Part shown: positions 50,707 to 58,176 of the stretch, piece after piece
Layout of the letters: each line of letters opens with the position of its first letter
Position numbering within the stretch: position 1 is the first letter of the stretch
Source: Adhaeribacter swui
GTDB taxonomy: Bacteria; Bacteroidota; Bacteroidia; Cytophagales; Hymenobacteraceae
DNA: 64,000 nt
Direction: 5' to 3'
Assembly: GCF_014217805.1 (NCBI RefSeq)
Contig: NZ_CP055156.1
Coordinates: 744,001 to 808,000, forward strand
Program-made: the position numbers and the translations under genes
The notes under the pieces: model-generated
What the model saw: the letters and a program-made list of their open reading frames with translations, nothing else
Databases searched by the model: none
What the model was told of the DNA's origin: nothing

Positions 50707-53298
50707 ATGCGGCTCCGGTTACTACTTTTTTTAAATTTTATTATTTTTCTCAGCCCGTTGGCAGAAGCGGGTTTGTTTAAAGGCCGGGTTACCGATGCGC
50801 AAGGAGCTGGCTTGGCTTACGCGAACGTATACGTTAAAAATTCTACCGTAGGCACCACCACCAACGAACAAGGCTATTATCAGCTAACGTTAGTTCCCGG
50901 CACCTACCAGGTTGTGTACCAATACGTGGGCTACAAAGCGCGGGTAGATACTGTAGAAATCTCCACGGAGCCGGTAGAACATAACGTAACGCTGCAACCC
51001 GATGTATACAATCTAAACGAAGTAGTGGTGCGGGCTAGCGATAAAGACCCCGCTTACGCGATTATGCAGGCCGCCATTGCCCGCCGCAAATACCACCAGA
51101 ACGAAGTTGCCGCTTATAGTTGCCGGGTTTACACCAAAGGTTTGGGCCGATTACTAAAAGTACCTAACCGGGTAATGGGCATTAAAGTAGACGAAGTAAA
51201 GCCCGGCATTGTGTATTTATCCGAAACCGTATCGGAAGTAAATTTCCGGCAGCCCAACAAAACCCATGAACGCATGCTCTCGAGTAAGGTAAGCGGCGAC
51301 ACTAAAGGCTTTTCGTTTAACTGGGCTTCGAGGGTAAATTTTAATTTTTACGACAATTTGCTGCGCATTCCGGGACTGAGCGAAAGGGCTTTTATTTCGC
51401 CGCTGGCCAATAATGCTTTTTTGTTTTACCGCTACAAACTCATTGGCACATCCGTAGAAAACGGACAAACTATTAACAAAATTAAAGTAACACCCATCCG
51501 GGCCAACGATCCGGCTTTCAGCGGGTATGTTTACATACAAGATGATAGTTACCGCCTGCACAGTACCAGTTTAAAACTCACGCAAAAATCACAAATTGAG
51601 TACGCCGACACCTTGCGCATCGATCAGGTTTTTGGCCCGGTACAAGACGGCATCTGGATGTTGTTCTCGCAAAAATTAACCGTACAATTCGATTCGTTTG
51701 GTTTTAAAGGCAATGGCTTTTTTACTACCGTATATTCTAAATACAAGGTAGTACCGGCTTACAGCAAGCCCGTAGTTGCCCCACCTGCTGCTATCGCTAA
51801 TGTGCCGGCTCCGGTTGAGCCGGAACCGCTCATCATCAAAAAGAGAAAATTAAAAAAATTAGCGAAGCAGAAACTAGCCAATTTAGATTCCACTACCACT
51901 TTTATTCATCCTAAAAATGAGCTGATGCGGGTAGAGCCCAACGCCAACAAACGCGATACCGCTTATTGGGACGATATCCGGCCGATACCGCTCACCGCGG
52001 AAGAACAAAAAGATTACGTGAGCAAAGACAGTTTGCAGCAAATTCAGGAATCAAAACCATACCGTGATTCGGTGGATAAACGCAATAATAAATTTGAAGT
52101 GGGCAACATTTTTTTATCAGGTTACCGGTACCGCAATTCTTTCCGTCATTACAGCATCTCCGTCGATCCTTTGCTGGCCGTACTCAATAGCAACTCTATT
52201 CTGCAATACAATACCGTAGAAGGAACCGTGTTAAACCTGGGCGTACGCTACCGGAAAGGTGAGGAAGAGACGAACAAAGGCTTAACCATTGCTCCTACCC
52301 TGCGTTACGGTTTTGCCAGCAAAAAATTATACGGCAAGCTGCTAACCAATTACTATTACAATCCGCACCGTTTTGCGCAAATTACCGCCGAAGCCGGTCA
52401 TTTTATAGCGCAATACAATAACAACGACCCTATTGCTCCCTTTTGGAATACAGTATACACTTTGCTCTACGAACAAAATTTTTTAAAAATTTACCAAAAA
52501 ACTAACCTACTCGTTAGGCACAACATCGAAATACAAAACGGAATTTACTTAACCACCAGCCTGGAATATGCCGACCGGCAGCAACTGCAGAATGCTTCGG
52601 ATTTTACTTTTAAAGATTACACCAATAAGCAATTTACGCCCAACGTGCCCATAAATGCTGAACTAACCGATGCTTCTTTTAGCCGCAAACAGGCATTGGT
52701 GGGCAGCGTAACCTTACAACTCCGGCCCGGCCAGAAGTACATTAATCGCCCCGACGAGAAATGGATTATGGGCTCCAAATACCCCACCTTCCGGATTAAC
52801 TATACCAAAGGGTTTTCGAAGATTTTGGGTAGCGACGTAAACTTCGACCGGGTGTCGCTGAACGTGAGCGATGAGTTAGATTTAGGTTTGGTGGGCGCAA
52901 CGAGTTATTCTTTTCAGGTGGGTACTTTTTTAAACAGCAAGCGTTTGTGGCTGATGGATTACAAGCATTTTGCCGGTAACCGCATTCTTTACGCCGGCGC
53001 TTTCGGGGGATTTCAGCTATTAGATTATTACCGCTACAGCACCCAAAACAGCTACCTGGAAGGCTACTTTACCCACGATTTTAATGGTTTCATTTTTAAT
53101 AAGATTCCTTTATTCCGGAAACTCAAATGGCAGGAAGTAGTAACTCTTAATTATTTACACACACCTAAAGCCAAGCATTACCTAGAGTTAGGTGTTGGCG
53201 TAGAGCATATTTTTAAAATTTTGCGCGTCGATTTCTTTACCGGTTTCCAAAGCCGCGAAAAAGTGGGTTCTGGCTTACGGTTAGGTTTTGGTATTTAA
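50707..53298 (+). CDS. DUF5686 outer-membrane protein with carboxypeptidase-regulatory-like domain
   Basis: An 863-residue protein with a signal peptide (cleavage near AEAG, about residue 22). The first domain (about 24-105) is a TonB-receptor-type beta-sandwich (KGRVTDAQGAGLAYANVYVKN). The rest matches DUF5686: DPAYAIMQAAIARRKYHQNEVAAYSCRVYTKG, a low-complexity linker with Pro/Lys near 375-400, and a long barrel-like C-terminus ending SGLRLGFGI. It is predicted in the outer membrane; the ligand is unknown. No SusD-like partner is adjacent. Confidence 0.9.
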   Translation: MRLRLLLFLNFIIFLSPLAEAGLFKGRVTDAQGAGLAYANVYVKNSTVGTTTNEQGYYQLTLVPGTYQVVYQYVGYKARVDTVEISTEPVEHNVTLQPDVYNLNEVVVRASDKDPAYAIMQAAIARRKYHQNEVAAYSCRVYTKGLGRLLKVPNRVMGIKVDEVKPGIVYLSETVSEVNFRQPNKTHERMLSSKVSGDTKGFSFNWASRVNFNFYDNLLRIPGLSERAFISPLANNAFLFYRYKLIGTSVENGQTINKIKVTPIRANDPAFSGYVYIQDDSYRLHSTSLKLTQKSQIEYADTLRIDQVFGPVQDGIWMLFSQKLTVQFDSFGFKGNGFFTTVYSKYKVVPAYSKPVVAPPAAIANVPAPVEPEPLIIKKRKLKKLAKQKLANLDSTTTFIHPKNELMRVEPNANKRDTAYWDDIRPIPLTAEEQKDYVSKDSLQQIQESKPYRDSVDKRNNKFEVGNIFLSGYRYRNSFRHYSISVDPLLAVLNSNSILQYNTVEGTVLNLGVRYRKGEEETNKGLTIAPTLRYGFASKKLYGKLLTNYYYNPHRFAQITAEAGHFIAQYNNNDPIAPFWNTVYTLLYEQNFLKIYQKTNLLVRHNIEIQNGIYLTTSLEYADRQQLQNASDFTFKDYTNKQFTPNVPINAELTDASFSRKQALVGSVTLQLRPGQKYINRPDEKWIMGSKYPTFRINYTKGFSKILGSDVNFDRVSLNVSDELDLGLVGATSYSFQVGTFLNSKRLWLMDYKHFAGNRILYAGAFGGFQLLDYYRYSTQNSYLEGYFTHDFNGFIFNKIPLFRKLKWQEVVTLNYLHTPKAKHYLELGVGVEHIFKILRVDFFTGFQSREKVGSGLRLGFGI

Positions 53299-53506
53299 CG
53301 AAAAAGTAGATTTTTAAATTTTGCTCCGCAGATTTAGACAGGTAATCTTGCTGGTGCGCGTTTGCCGGATTATCTGGAAAGCAATTTTTAATAAATCTTT
53401 TTTCTGGATAAGCCCTGCGTTAGCTAAAACGAAGAAAAAAACAGAACCCAACTTTTTAGGAGTTTACCTCGTTTACTCACTGCAAACCATTGGTCAGAAT
53501 AAAACT

Positions 53507-53782
53507 ATGAAAATGACTTTTTTTAGAAATACCCGGAATAACTTGCTGCTGGCGGGTGCTTTTGCTTTACTGGCAAGTTGCTCTTCCGACAATAAAAATC
53601 CACGCGAAGATTATCCGGCCGGAGATGCCGGAACCTCCGAAGCTATTGTGGGTGATTCGTCGAATTTAAATGAACCGCGGCCGGCGCCAATCGGCGACAC
53701 CGCCGAAAATGCCAGTCAGGCGAATCAGCTCGGTGAGCCTAACGTAGAAAACGTAGATTCTGCTGCAAGGGGCCTGAAGTAA
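53507..53782 (+). CDS. Small lipoprotein (91 aa)
   Basis: From ATG 53507 the product has a signal with the lipobox LLASC (Cys near residue 25), then an acidic, probably disordered tail rich in Asn, Pro, Glu and Ala. I do not recognise the family. A longer reading from 53321 would put a charged, unrelated 62-residue segment before the signal, so I reject it. The stop codon lies inside the loop of a terminator hairpin. Confidence 0.7.
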   Translation: MKMTFFRNTRNNLLLAGAFALLASCSSDNKNPREDYPAGDAGTSEAIVGDSSNLNEPRPAPIGDTAENASQANQLGEPNVENVDSAARGLK

Positions 53783-53796
53783 TTCAGGCTTTTTTA
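53772..53796. terminator. Terminator overlapping the lipoprotein stop
   Basis: GCCTGAA (53772-53778) pairs with TTCAGGC (53783-53789), loop GTAA holding the stop codon, then six Ts. It may also serve the convergent lipoprotein gene on minus. Confidence 0.8.
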
Positions 53797-54270
53797 TTGG
53801 GCGGTTACAATTATTTGGGCACTTTTCGGCTCCTGGTCGGGGCAACCGGAACACGGGTACGGCGATACATTTTTTAAAATTATCTGGTATTGGGTATTCG
53901 CTACGGTTACCAAAGTCGTATCGGCCGTGCGGTTGCGCAGTTTACGGGTATCAGAGGGTAAAGCTTCGCCGATTACCAAGGCCGCAATGGGCGATTTGTC
54001 CTTGTCTATTTCCAGCCACAACCGGACTACCGCCGAACCGTATCGGATGCAATTCACATTCATGGGGCAGCGGCTATCGTTTATTTCGGCCAGGTGTACC
54101 CGTACTTTAGGGGTGTCGTTTCCTTTAGCCGATTCAGGTAAATCCAAGGTTTCGTTCAAAGCAATTTCTACTTCCTGGCTTAAGCTACTTTGCCCCGCAG
54201 AAGTTAATTCTTCTTTCGCGCACCGGGTAAGAACCGCAAGTATAGATAAAGCTAACAGAACAGATTTCAT
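53794..54270 (-). CDS. Hypothetical lipoprotein
   Basis: A 158-residue protein with a short signal and lipobox-like VLTRC (Cys17), followed by AKEE. The segment INDSRCPMNVNCIRYGSAVVRLWL, with two cysteines, and the C-terminal PYPCSGCPDQEPKSAQIIV are typical of a widespread Bacteroidota lipoprotein family of unknown function. The cysteines probably form disulfides. It ends in tight convergence with the 91-residue lipoprotein gene. Confidence 0.75.
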   Translation of the reverse strand: MKSVLLALSILAVLTRCAKEELTSAGQSSLSQEVEIALNETLDLPESAKGNDTPKVRVHLAEINDSRCPMNVNCIRYGSAVVRLWLEIDKDKSPIAALVIGEALPSDTRKLRNRTADTTLVTVANTQYQIILKNVSPYPCSGCPDQEPKSAQIIVTAQ

Positions 54271-54434
54271 CTTTATTTCATTTTAAGACGGGCTTACTCC
54301 AAAGAGTTATAATGCAGGTAAAAGGTTGCAGCTAAAGCAGGCAGAATTTAAAAATTTAAAAATTCCGGCGTTCCGGATATAGCACATTCACCTTTTCAAT
54401 CAGCAACTTTAACCAAAACACGGTGCGTAAAATT

Positions 54435-55355
54435 TTATTTAGCCACCATCTGGGTTATTACTTTGGCCGGTTTTTGCCGGGAGGGCAGGTTGTAAATAAT
54501 CACCGATACAAAAATTAACCCGTAAGCAACTGCCTTTTCAGAGCTGGTTTTTTCGTGAAAGTACAGAAATGCGATTAAGAAATTGATAATCGGGTTGATG
54601 TACATGAGTATGCCAATTGTACCGGATTTTAATTCCTTCAGGGCATACATGTTCAGGAATAAGGGCAAAATGGTAAACAAGAAACTCAACACCATAACCG
54701 AAGTGTAGAAATTGGCGGTCAAGGGAACATCGGGTACATCGCCTTTAAAAAACGAATAAAACGGTCCCATACAGGCAAACACAATTAGGAGTTGCACGGT
54801 AAGCAGCACCAACTTATCGTATTGTTTTAAAGCCCGTTGGGTAATTAAGAAAAACGCGTAGCTCAAGGCCACGAGCAAAGAATAAAACAGATTAGTAAAT
54901 GCTCCGGTACCAATCAAACAGCAACTTAAAATACTGATGCCAATGGCTAGCCACTGGTTGGTTCGCAGCTTTTCTTTTAAAATAACATACCCCAGCAAAG
55001 CCGTTAAAATTGGGCAGAGCAAGTACGAAAAAGAACCAGTCTGGATATCGATGTGGTTGATTACGTAAATAAATACCAACCAATTAACCATTAATAACAA
55101 GCCACCCAGGATGGTTAACAGTCCTAAGCGTTGCTTGTTACGCCGGGTTGCGGCCTGAAACTCGCGCCAGGTTTCTTTTAAGCTATCGCGCCGGAACAAA
55201 AAAGTTATTACCGATAATCCCAGCATGGCGAATAGAACCCGGAAGTAAAGGATTTGTCCGCTCGGGAAATTAGCAACGGCGCGCAACGGAAAAACTATAA
55301 ATCCCCAGATAACAAAAGAAGCAATACCAGCGGAGTAATATTTATCAGGTTTCAC
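54435..55355 (-). CDS. rarD: EamA-family transporter, RarD type
   Basis: A ten-span drug/metabolite transporter-like protein of about 306 residues. The N-terminal YYSAGIASFVIWGFIVFPLRAV and the middle GSFSYLLCPILTALLGYVILKEK resemble RarD proteins. The substrate is unknown. The first good start is GTG 55355; a TTG at 55361 is an alternative two codons upstream. A -7 box lies just upstream of both. Confidence 0.85.
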   Translation of the reverse strand: MKPDKYYSAGIASFVIWGFIVFPLRAVANFPSGQILYFRVLFAMLGLSVITFLFRRDSLKETWREFQAATRRNKQRLGLLTILGGLLLMVNWLVFIYVINHIDIQTGSFSYLLCPILTALLGYVILKEKLRTNQWLAIGISILSCCLIGTGAFTNLFYSLLVALSYAFFLITQRALKQYDKLVLLTVQLLIVFACMGPFYSFFKGDVPDVPLTANFYTSVMVLSFLFTILPLFLNMYALKELKSGTIGILMYINPIINFLIAFLYFHEKTSSEKAVAYGLIFVSVIIYNLPSRQKPAKVITQMVAK

Positions 55356-55377
55356 GGGCAAAAATAAAAATGGGAGG

Positions 55378-55385
55378 CAAAGGTA
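55378..55385 (-). promoter_or_regulatory. Bacteroidota -7 box of rarD
   Basis: On the minus strand this reads TACCTTTG, a perfect TAnnTTTG, 23 bases before the GTG start. A -33 box at the normal distance is not clear. Confidence 0.4.
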
Positions 55386-55596
55386 AACAGATTTTTAAAA
55401 AAGCTTATTTCTAACCTACCGGCAATCAGATAAAATAAACTTCGCGCCACAGGTTATAAGCAAGCTTATGTTATGAATGATAGAATCAGATTCGCAGCTT
55501 AGTTAGCTTAAAACTATATATGCAATTTAAAAGCGCTTGGTTAAAGGGGTAAAATCGGTTTATCAAAATTTCTGAAATTTAAAAAATTTGCGCCTG

Positions 55597-56004
55597 CTAA
55601 ATAGATTGTAACCAGCGGCGGGCCGCCCTTTCATCTACAAAAAACTGAATTTTAAGTAAATCACCAAACGTTTCCATTTCGCCATTTGGCGACTCTGATT
55701 GAAGCGAAATAAAATGATCGGCATTTAAAATGTAAGCCAGTTTTACCTGGCCATTTAGTTCGGTGAGCATGGCCGGAAAAATTTTCTGGCATACCCAAAC
55801 CTGGTCGGTATAAGGCACTTCTCCCCGCTCCCGCACATCTAACAAAGCACAGTTTAGCTCCTCTGCTTTCATCACCTGCACCAACAACCGGTAATTATCC
55901 TGGTACGTTTTAGAATCGGTATACCGGTCCCACTGCAACTCGGCAATTCTGGTTTGAGCATCGCAGGCAATTTGAAAAAAATCAGGAGTTTCAGAAACAA
56001 TCAT
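55597..56004 (-). CDS. SpoIIAA/STAS-like hypothetical protein
   Basis: A 135-residue soluble protein. The alternation of strands and helices (FFQIACDAQTRIAELQWDRY, then LNCALLDVRERG, LNGQVKLAYILNA and a final helix with DERAARRWLQSI) is like the SpoIIAA-like proteins common in Bacteroidota. No phospho-acceptor is identified with certainty, so a role in signalling is only a guess. Single gene. Confidence 0.6.
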   Translation of the reverse strand: MIVSETPDFFQIACDAQTRIAELQWDRYTDSKTYQDNYRLLVQVMKAEELNCALLDVRERGEVPYTDQVWVCQKIFPAMLTELNGQVKLAYILNADHFISLQSESPNGEMETFGDLLKIQFFVDERAARRWLQSI

Positions 56005-56270
56005 TTTACAATATCAAATTACAATAAACCAAACAGTACTTATAATTACAGGGCGGAACAAGCCAGCAGAAGATTACAAATTTATCTTGGCTTTTAACAA
56101 TTACAGATATATAAAAGACAATGGCCTACGCGAGAGAGTTCAGAAGAAATAACAAATTCAGATTAATTTTTTATATAACCTGTCCTTTTCTGGTGGCATA
56201 CGTAACATCAGTAAAATTTTAAAAATTTATGCCCATTAGCCACAAAGCAGCAAATTTGTGGTTGAACCTG

Positions 56271-56278
56271 TAGCTTTG
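56271..56278 (+). promoter_or_regulatory. Bacteroidota -7 box of the MFS gene
   Basis: TAGCTTTG, a perfect TAnnTTTG, 20 bases before the ATG. Upstream TTTG lies only 12 bases away, so the -33 element is unclear. Confidence 0.45.
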
Positions 56279-56297
56279 CCAATCCGAAAATAAGTTC

Positions 56298-57548
56298 ATG
56301 TCGATAGAAGAAAAAAACCTGAAGCGCGACCCATATGCCGTGTTACGGTTGCCGGAGTTCCGGTTGTATGTAGTAGCTCGTTTGTGTTTAACTTTAGCTT
56401 TGCAGATACAAGCGGTAATTGTGGGCTGGCAAATCTACGACCTCACCCAAGACCCCTTAGCTTTAGGCTTAATTGGTTTAACCGAAGCCATTCCTTCCAT
56501 TGTGGTAGCCTTGTATGCCGGCCACGTAGCCGATACCACCAGCCGTAAAAAAATTATTGTTAGTTGTGTGGCGGTGCTGTTAATCTGCTCTACGGGCTTA
56601 TTGCTGTATTCTATAAATTTAAAAAATAACTTATTGCAGCTCGGCACTTTGCCTATTTACTCGGTTATTTTCCTGAGCGGCCTTGCCCGGGGTTTTATGG
56701 GGCCGGCCACTTTCTCGTTTATGCCGCAGCTCTTGCCCGATAAAACCTGGTACATTAATGCGGTAAGTTGGTCCAGTACTACCTGGCAAGGCGCATCGGT
56801 GGCGGGGCCGGCGGTGGGCGGCTTACTCTATGGCTTTTTCGGCGTGGAGATGGCCTACGCTGCCGATGTTGGTTTAACTATTCTGGCTTTTGTGTTTTAT
56901 TTTTTGATTGGCGCAAAGCCATTACCCCCAAACACCGAACGCTTGCCCATTAAAGAAAGCTTACTCTCGGGTTTGCGCTTTGTGTTTAATAACCAGATTA
57001 TTTTAAGCGCTATTTCGCTGGATTTGTTTGCCGTTTTATTTGGCGGGGCGGTGGCCTTATTGCCCATTTTTTCTTCCGAAATTCTGCATACCGGGCCACA
57101 GGGTTTAGGTTTTCTGCGGGCGGCACCTGCTATTGGCTCCGTGTTAATGGCCGCGTATTTAACGCATTACCCCATGAAAATAAACGCCGGCAGAAAAATG
57201 TTAATCTGCGTAGCTTGCTTTGGTATTTGCATTATCTTGTTCGGGTTGTCAACCAATTTTTACTTTTCGGTGCTCTTGTTAGGGCTAAGCGGCATGTTCG
57301 ATTCCATTAGCGTTATTATTCGGTCTACGCTTATGCAAACGCTTACCCCGGAGCACATGAAAGGCCGGGTATCGTCGGTGAATAATATTTTTGTGGGCTC
57401 CTCCAACGAGATTGGTTCCTTCGAATCGGGCTTTGTGGCGAAGTTAGTGGGTGTAGTGCCTTCGGTGGTATTTGGCGGCTGCATGACTTTATTGGTAGTA
57501 GGAGTTACTGCCCTAAAAGCCGATAAATTGCGGAAATTGAGTCTGTAA
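56298..57548 (+). CDS. MFS transporter (EntS-like exporter family)
   Basis: A 416-residue major facilitator with 12 predicted spans. The early YVVARLCLTLALQIQAVIVGWQIYDLT, the loop GHVADTTSRKKI (between spans 2 and 3) and LPDKTWYINAVSWSSTTWQ match the enterobactin-exporter-like branch (MFS_3). The direction is probably export, with unknown substrate. Single gene, followed by a bidirectional terminator shared with the ribosomal-protein gene. Confidence 0.88.
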   Translation: MSIEEKNLKRDPYAVLRLPEFRLYVVARLCLTLALQIQAVIVGWQIYDLTQDPLALGLIGLTEAIPSIVVALYAGHVADTTSRKKIIVSCVAVLLICSTGLLLYSINLKNNLLQLGTLPIYSVIFLSGLARGFMGPATFSFMPQLLPDKTWYINAVSWSSTTWQGASVAGPAVGGLLYGFFGVEMAYAADVGLTILAFVFYFLIGAKPLPPNTERLPIKESLLSGLRFVFNNQIILSAISLDLFAVLFGGAVALLPIFSSEILHTGPQGLGFLRAAPAIGSVLMAAYLTHYPMKINAGRKMLICVACFGICIILFGLSTNFYFSVLLLGLSGMFDSISVIIRSTLMQTLTPEHMKGRVSSVNNIFVGSSNEIGSFESGFVAKLVGVVPSVVFGGCMTLLVVGVTALKADKLRKLSL

Positions 57549-57561
57549 ATCGCGGCTTAAA

Positions 57562-57742
57562 CGGATTTTACGGATTACGCAGCTATAAATTTAAAATTTA
57601 AAAAAGGCCTGATCAACAAGTAGCAGAAATCAGGTTCTAAAAAACTCAAATCTAAAATAGCCATCCCAAGAACAGGATGGCTATTTAGCATACAAATGCA
57701 GATAAATCGGCGAATAAAAATTCGTGTAATCCGCAAAATCCG
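57562..57742. repeat. Inverted pair of CGGATTTTACGGATTACGC-type repeats
   Basis: CGGATTTTACGGATTACGC (57562-57580) has an inverted copy at 57724-57742 (two mismatches in 19). Similar words recur near 61929. They flank the terminator between the MFS gene and the THX gene. Confidence 0.55.
57655..57686. terminator. Bidirectional terminator
   Basis: A perfect 12-bp stem (57655-57666 with 57675-57686), 8-base loop, between the MFS gene and the THX gene, which run toward each other. Confidence 0.8.
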
Positions 57743-57757
57743 GAAAAATCCGTGATT

Positions 57758-57907
57758 TTACTTTACTAAATCTTTTACTTTTTCTACCAGTTTCCCTACT
57801 ACGCCGGGTTCTTTTTTGGTATCTTTTGTGGCTTTACGCGGCCGGCTGTTACCAAAGCTTCCTTTGGAAATTTTACCTTTTTTCGATTTTACATCTCCTT
57901 TTCCCAT
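57758..57907 (-). CDS. 30S ribosomal protein THX
   Basis: A 49-residue basic protein: MGKGDVKSKKGKISKGSFGN, then SRPRKATKD and a lysine-rich end. The N-terminal half matches the THX family, a small protein at the head of the 30S subunit that stabilises RNA folds; the family sequence GKGDxKSKKGKIxxGSFGxxRPR is nearly complete. Being only 49 codons, it is easily missed by length filters. ATG start at 57907, TAA at 57758. It ends 71 bases beyond a bidirectional terminator. Confidence 0.9.
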   Translation of the reverse strand: MGKGDVKSKKGKISKGSFGNSRPRKATKDTKKEPGVVGKLVEKVKDLVK

Positions 57908-58143
57908 GATGGTATATTATATTGTTAGTTTAAGAACAAAGTAAAATTTACGTTAAAAATACCTGGTAGTTGCAAACAAAACCCAGTACCTGCCGCAAGC
58001 TACTACATCTACCTGCCTGTTAGTAGTTTTGCTTTTCCATATGGTCCAGAATAATAGCATTGTCTTTCTTTATCCGCTTGCGTATGTGTACTTTTGCGTT
58101 TTACTAAAAAGGCAATTATTTGCCGTGCTTTTTTGTTCTATAT

Positions 58144-58170
58144 AACCGTACTTATTGGTTACGGTTTTTC
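58144..58170 (+). terminator. Terminator-like hairpin in the uvrA leader
   Basis: AACCGTA (58144-58150) pairs with TACGGTT (58160-58166), loop of 9, followed by TTT. It ends only 10 bases before the uvrA ATG. It could be a terminator of an upstream transcript or an attenuator. Confidence 0.45.
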
Positions 58171-58176
58171 TAATTT

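Noticed and set aside
53321-53506. 62-residue extension before the 91-aa lipoprotein
   Set aside because: It would bury the lipoprotein signal; the ATG at 53507 is directly before it.
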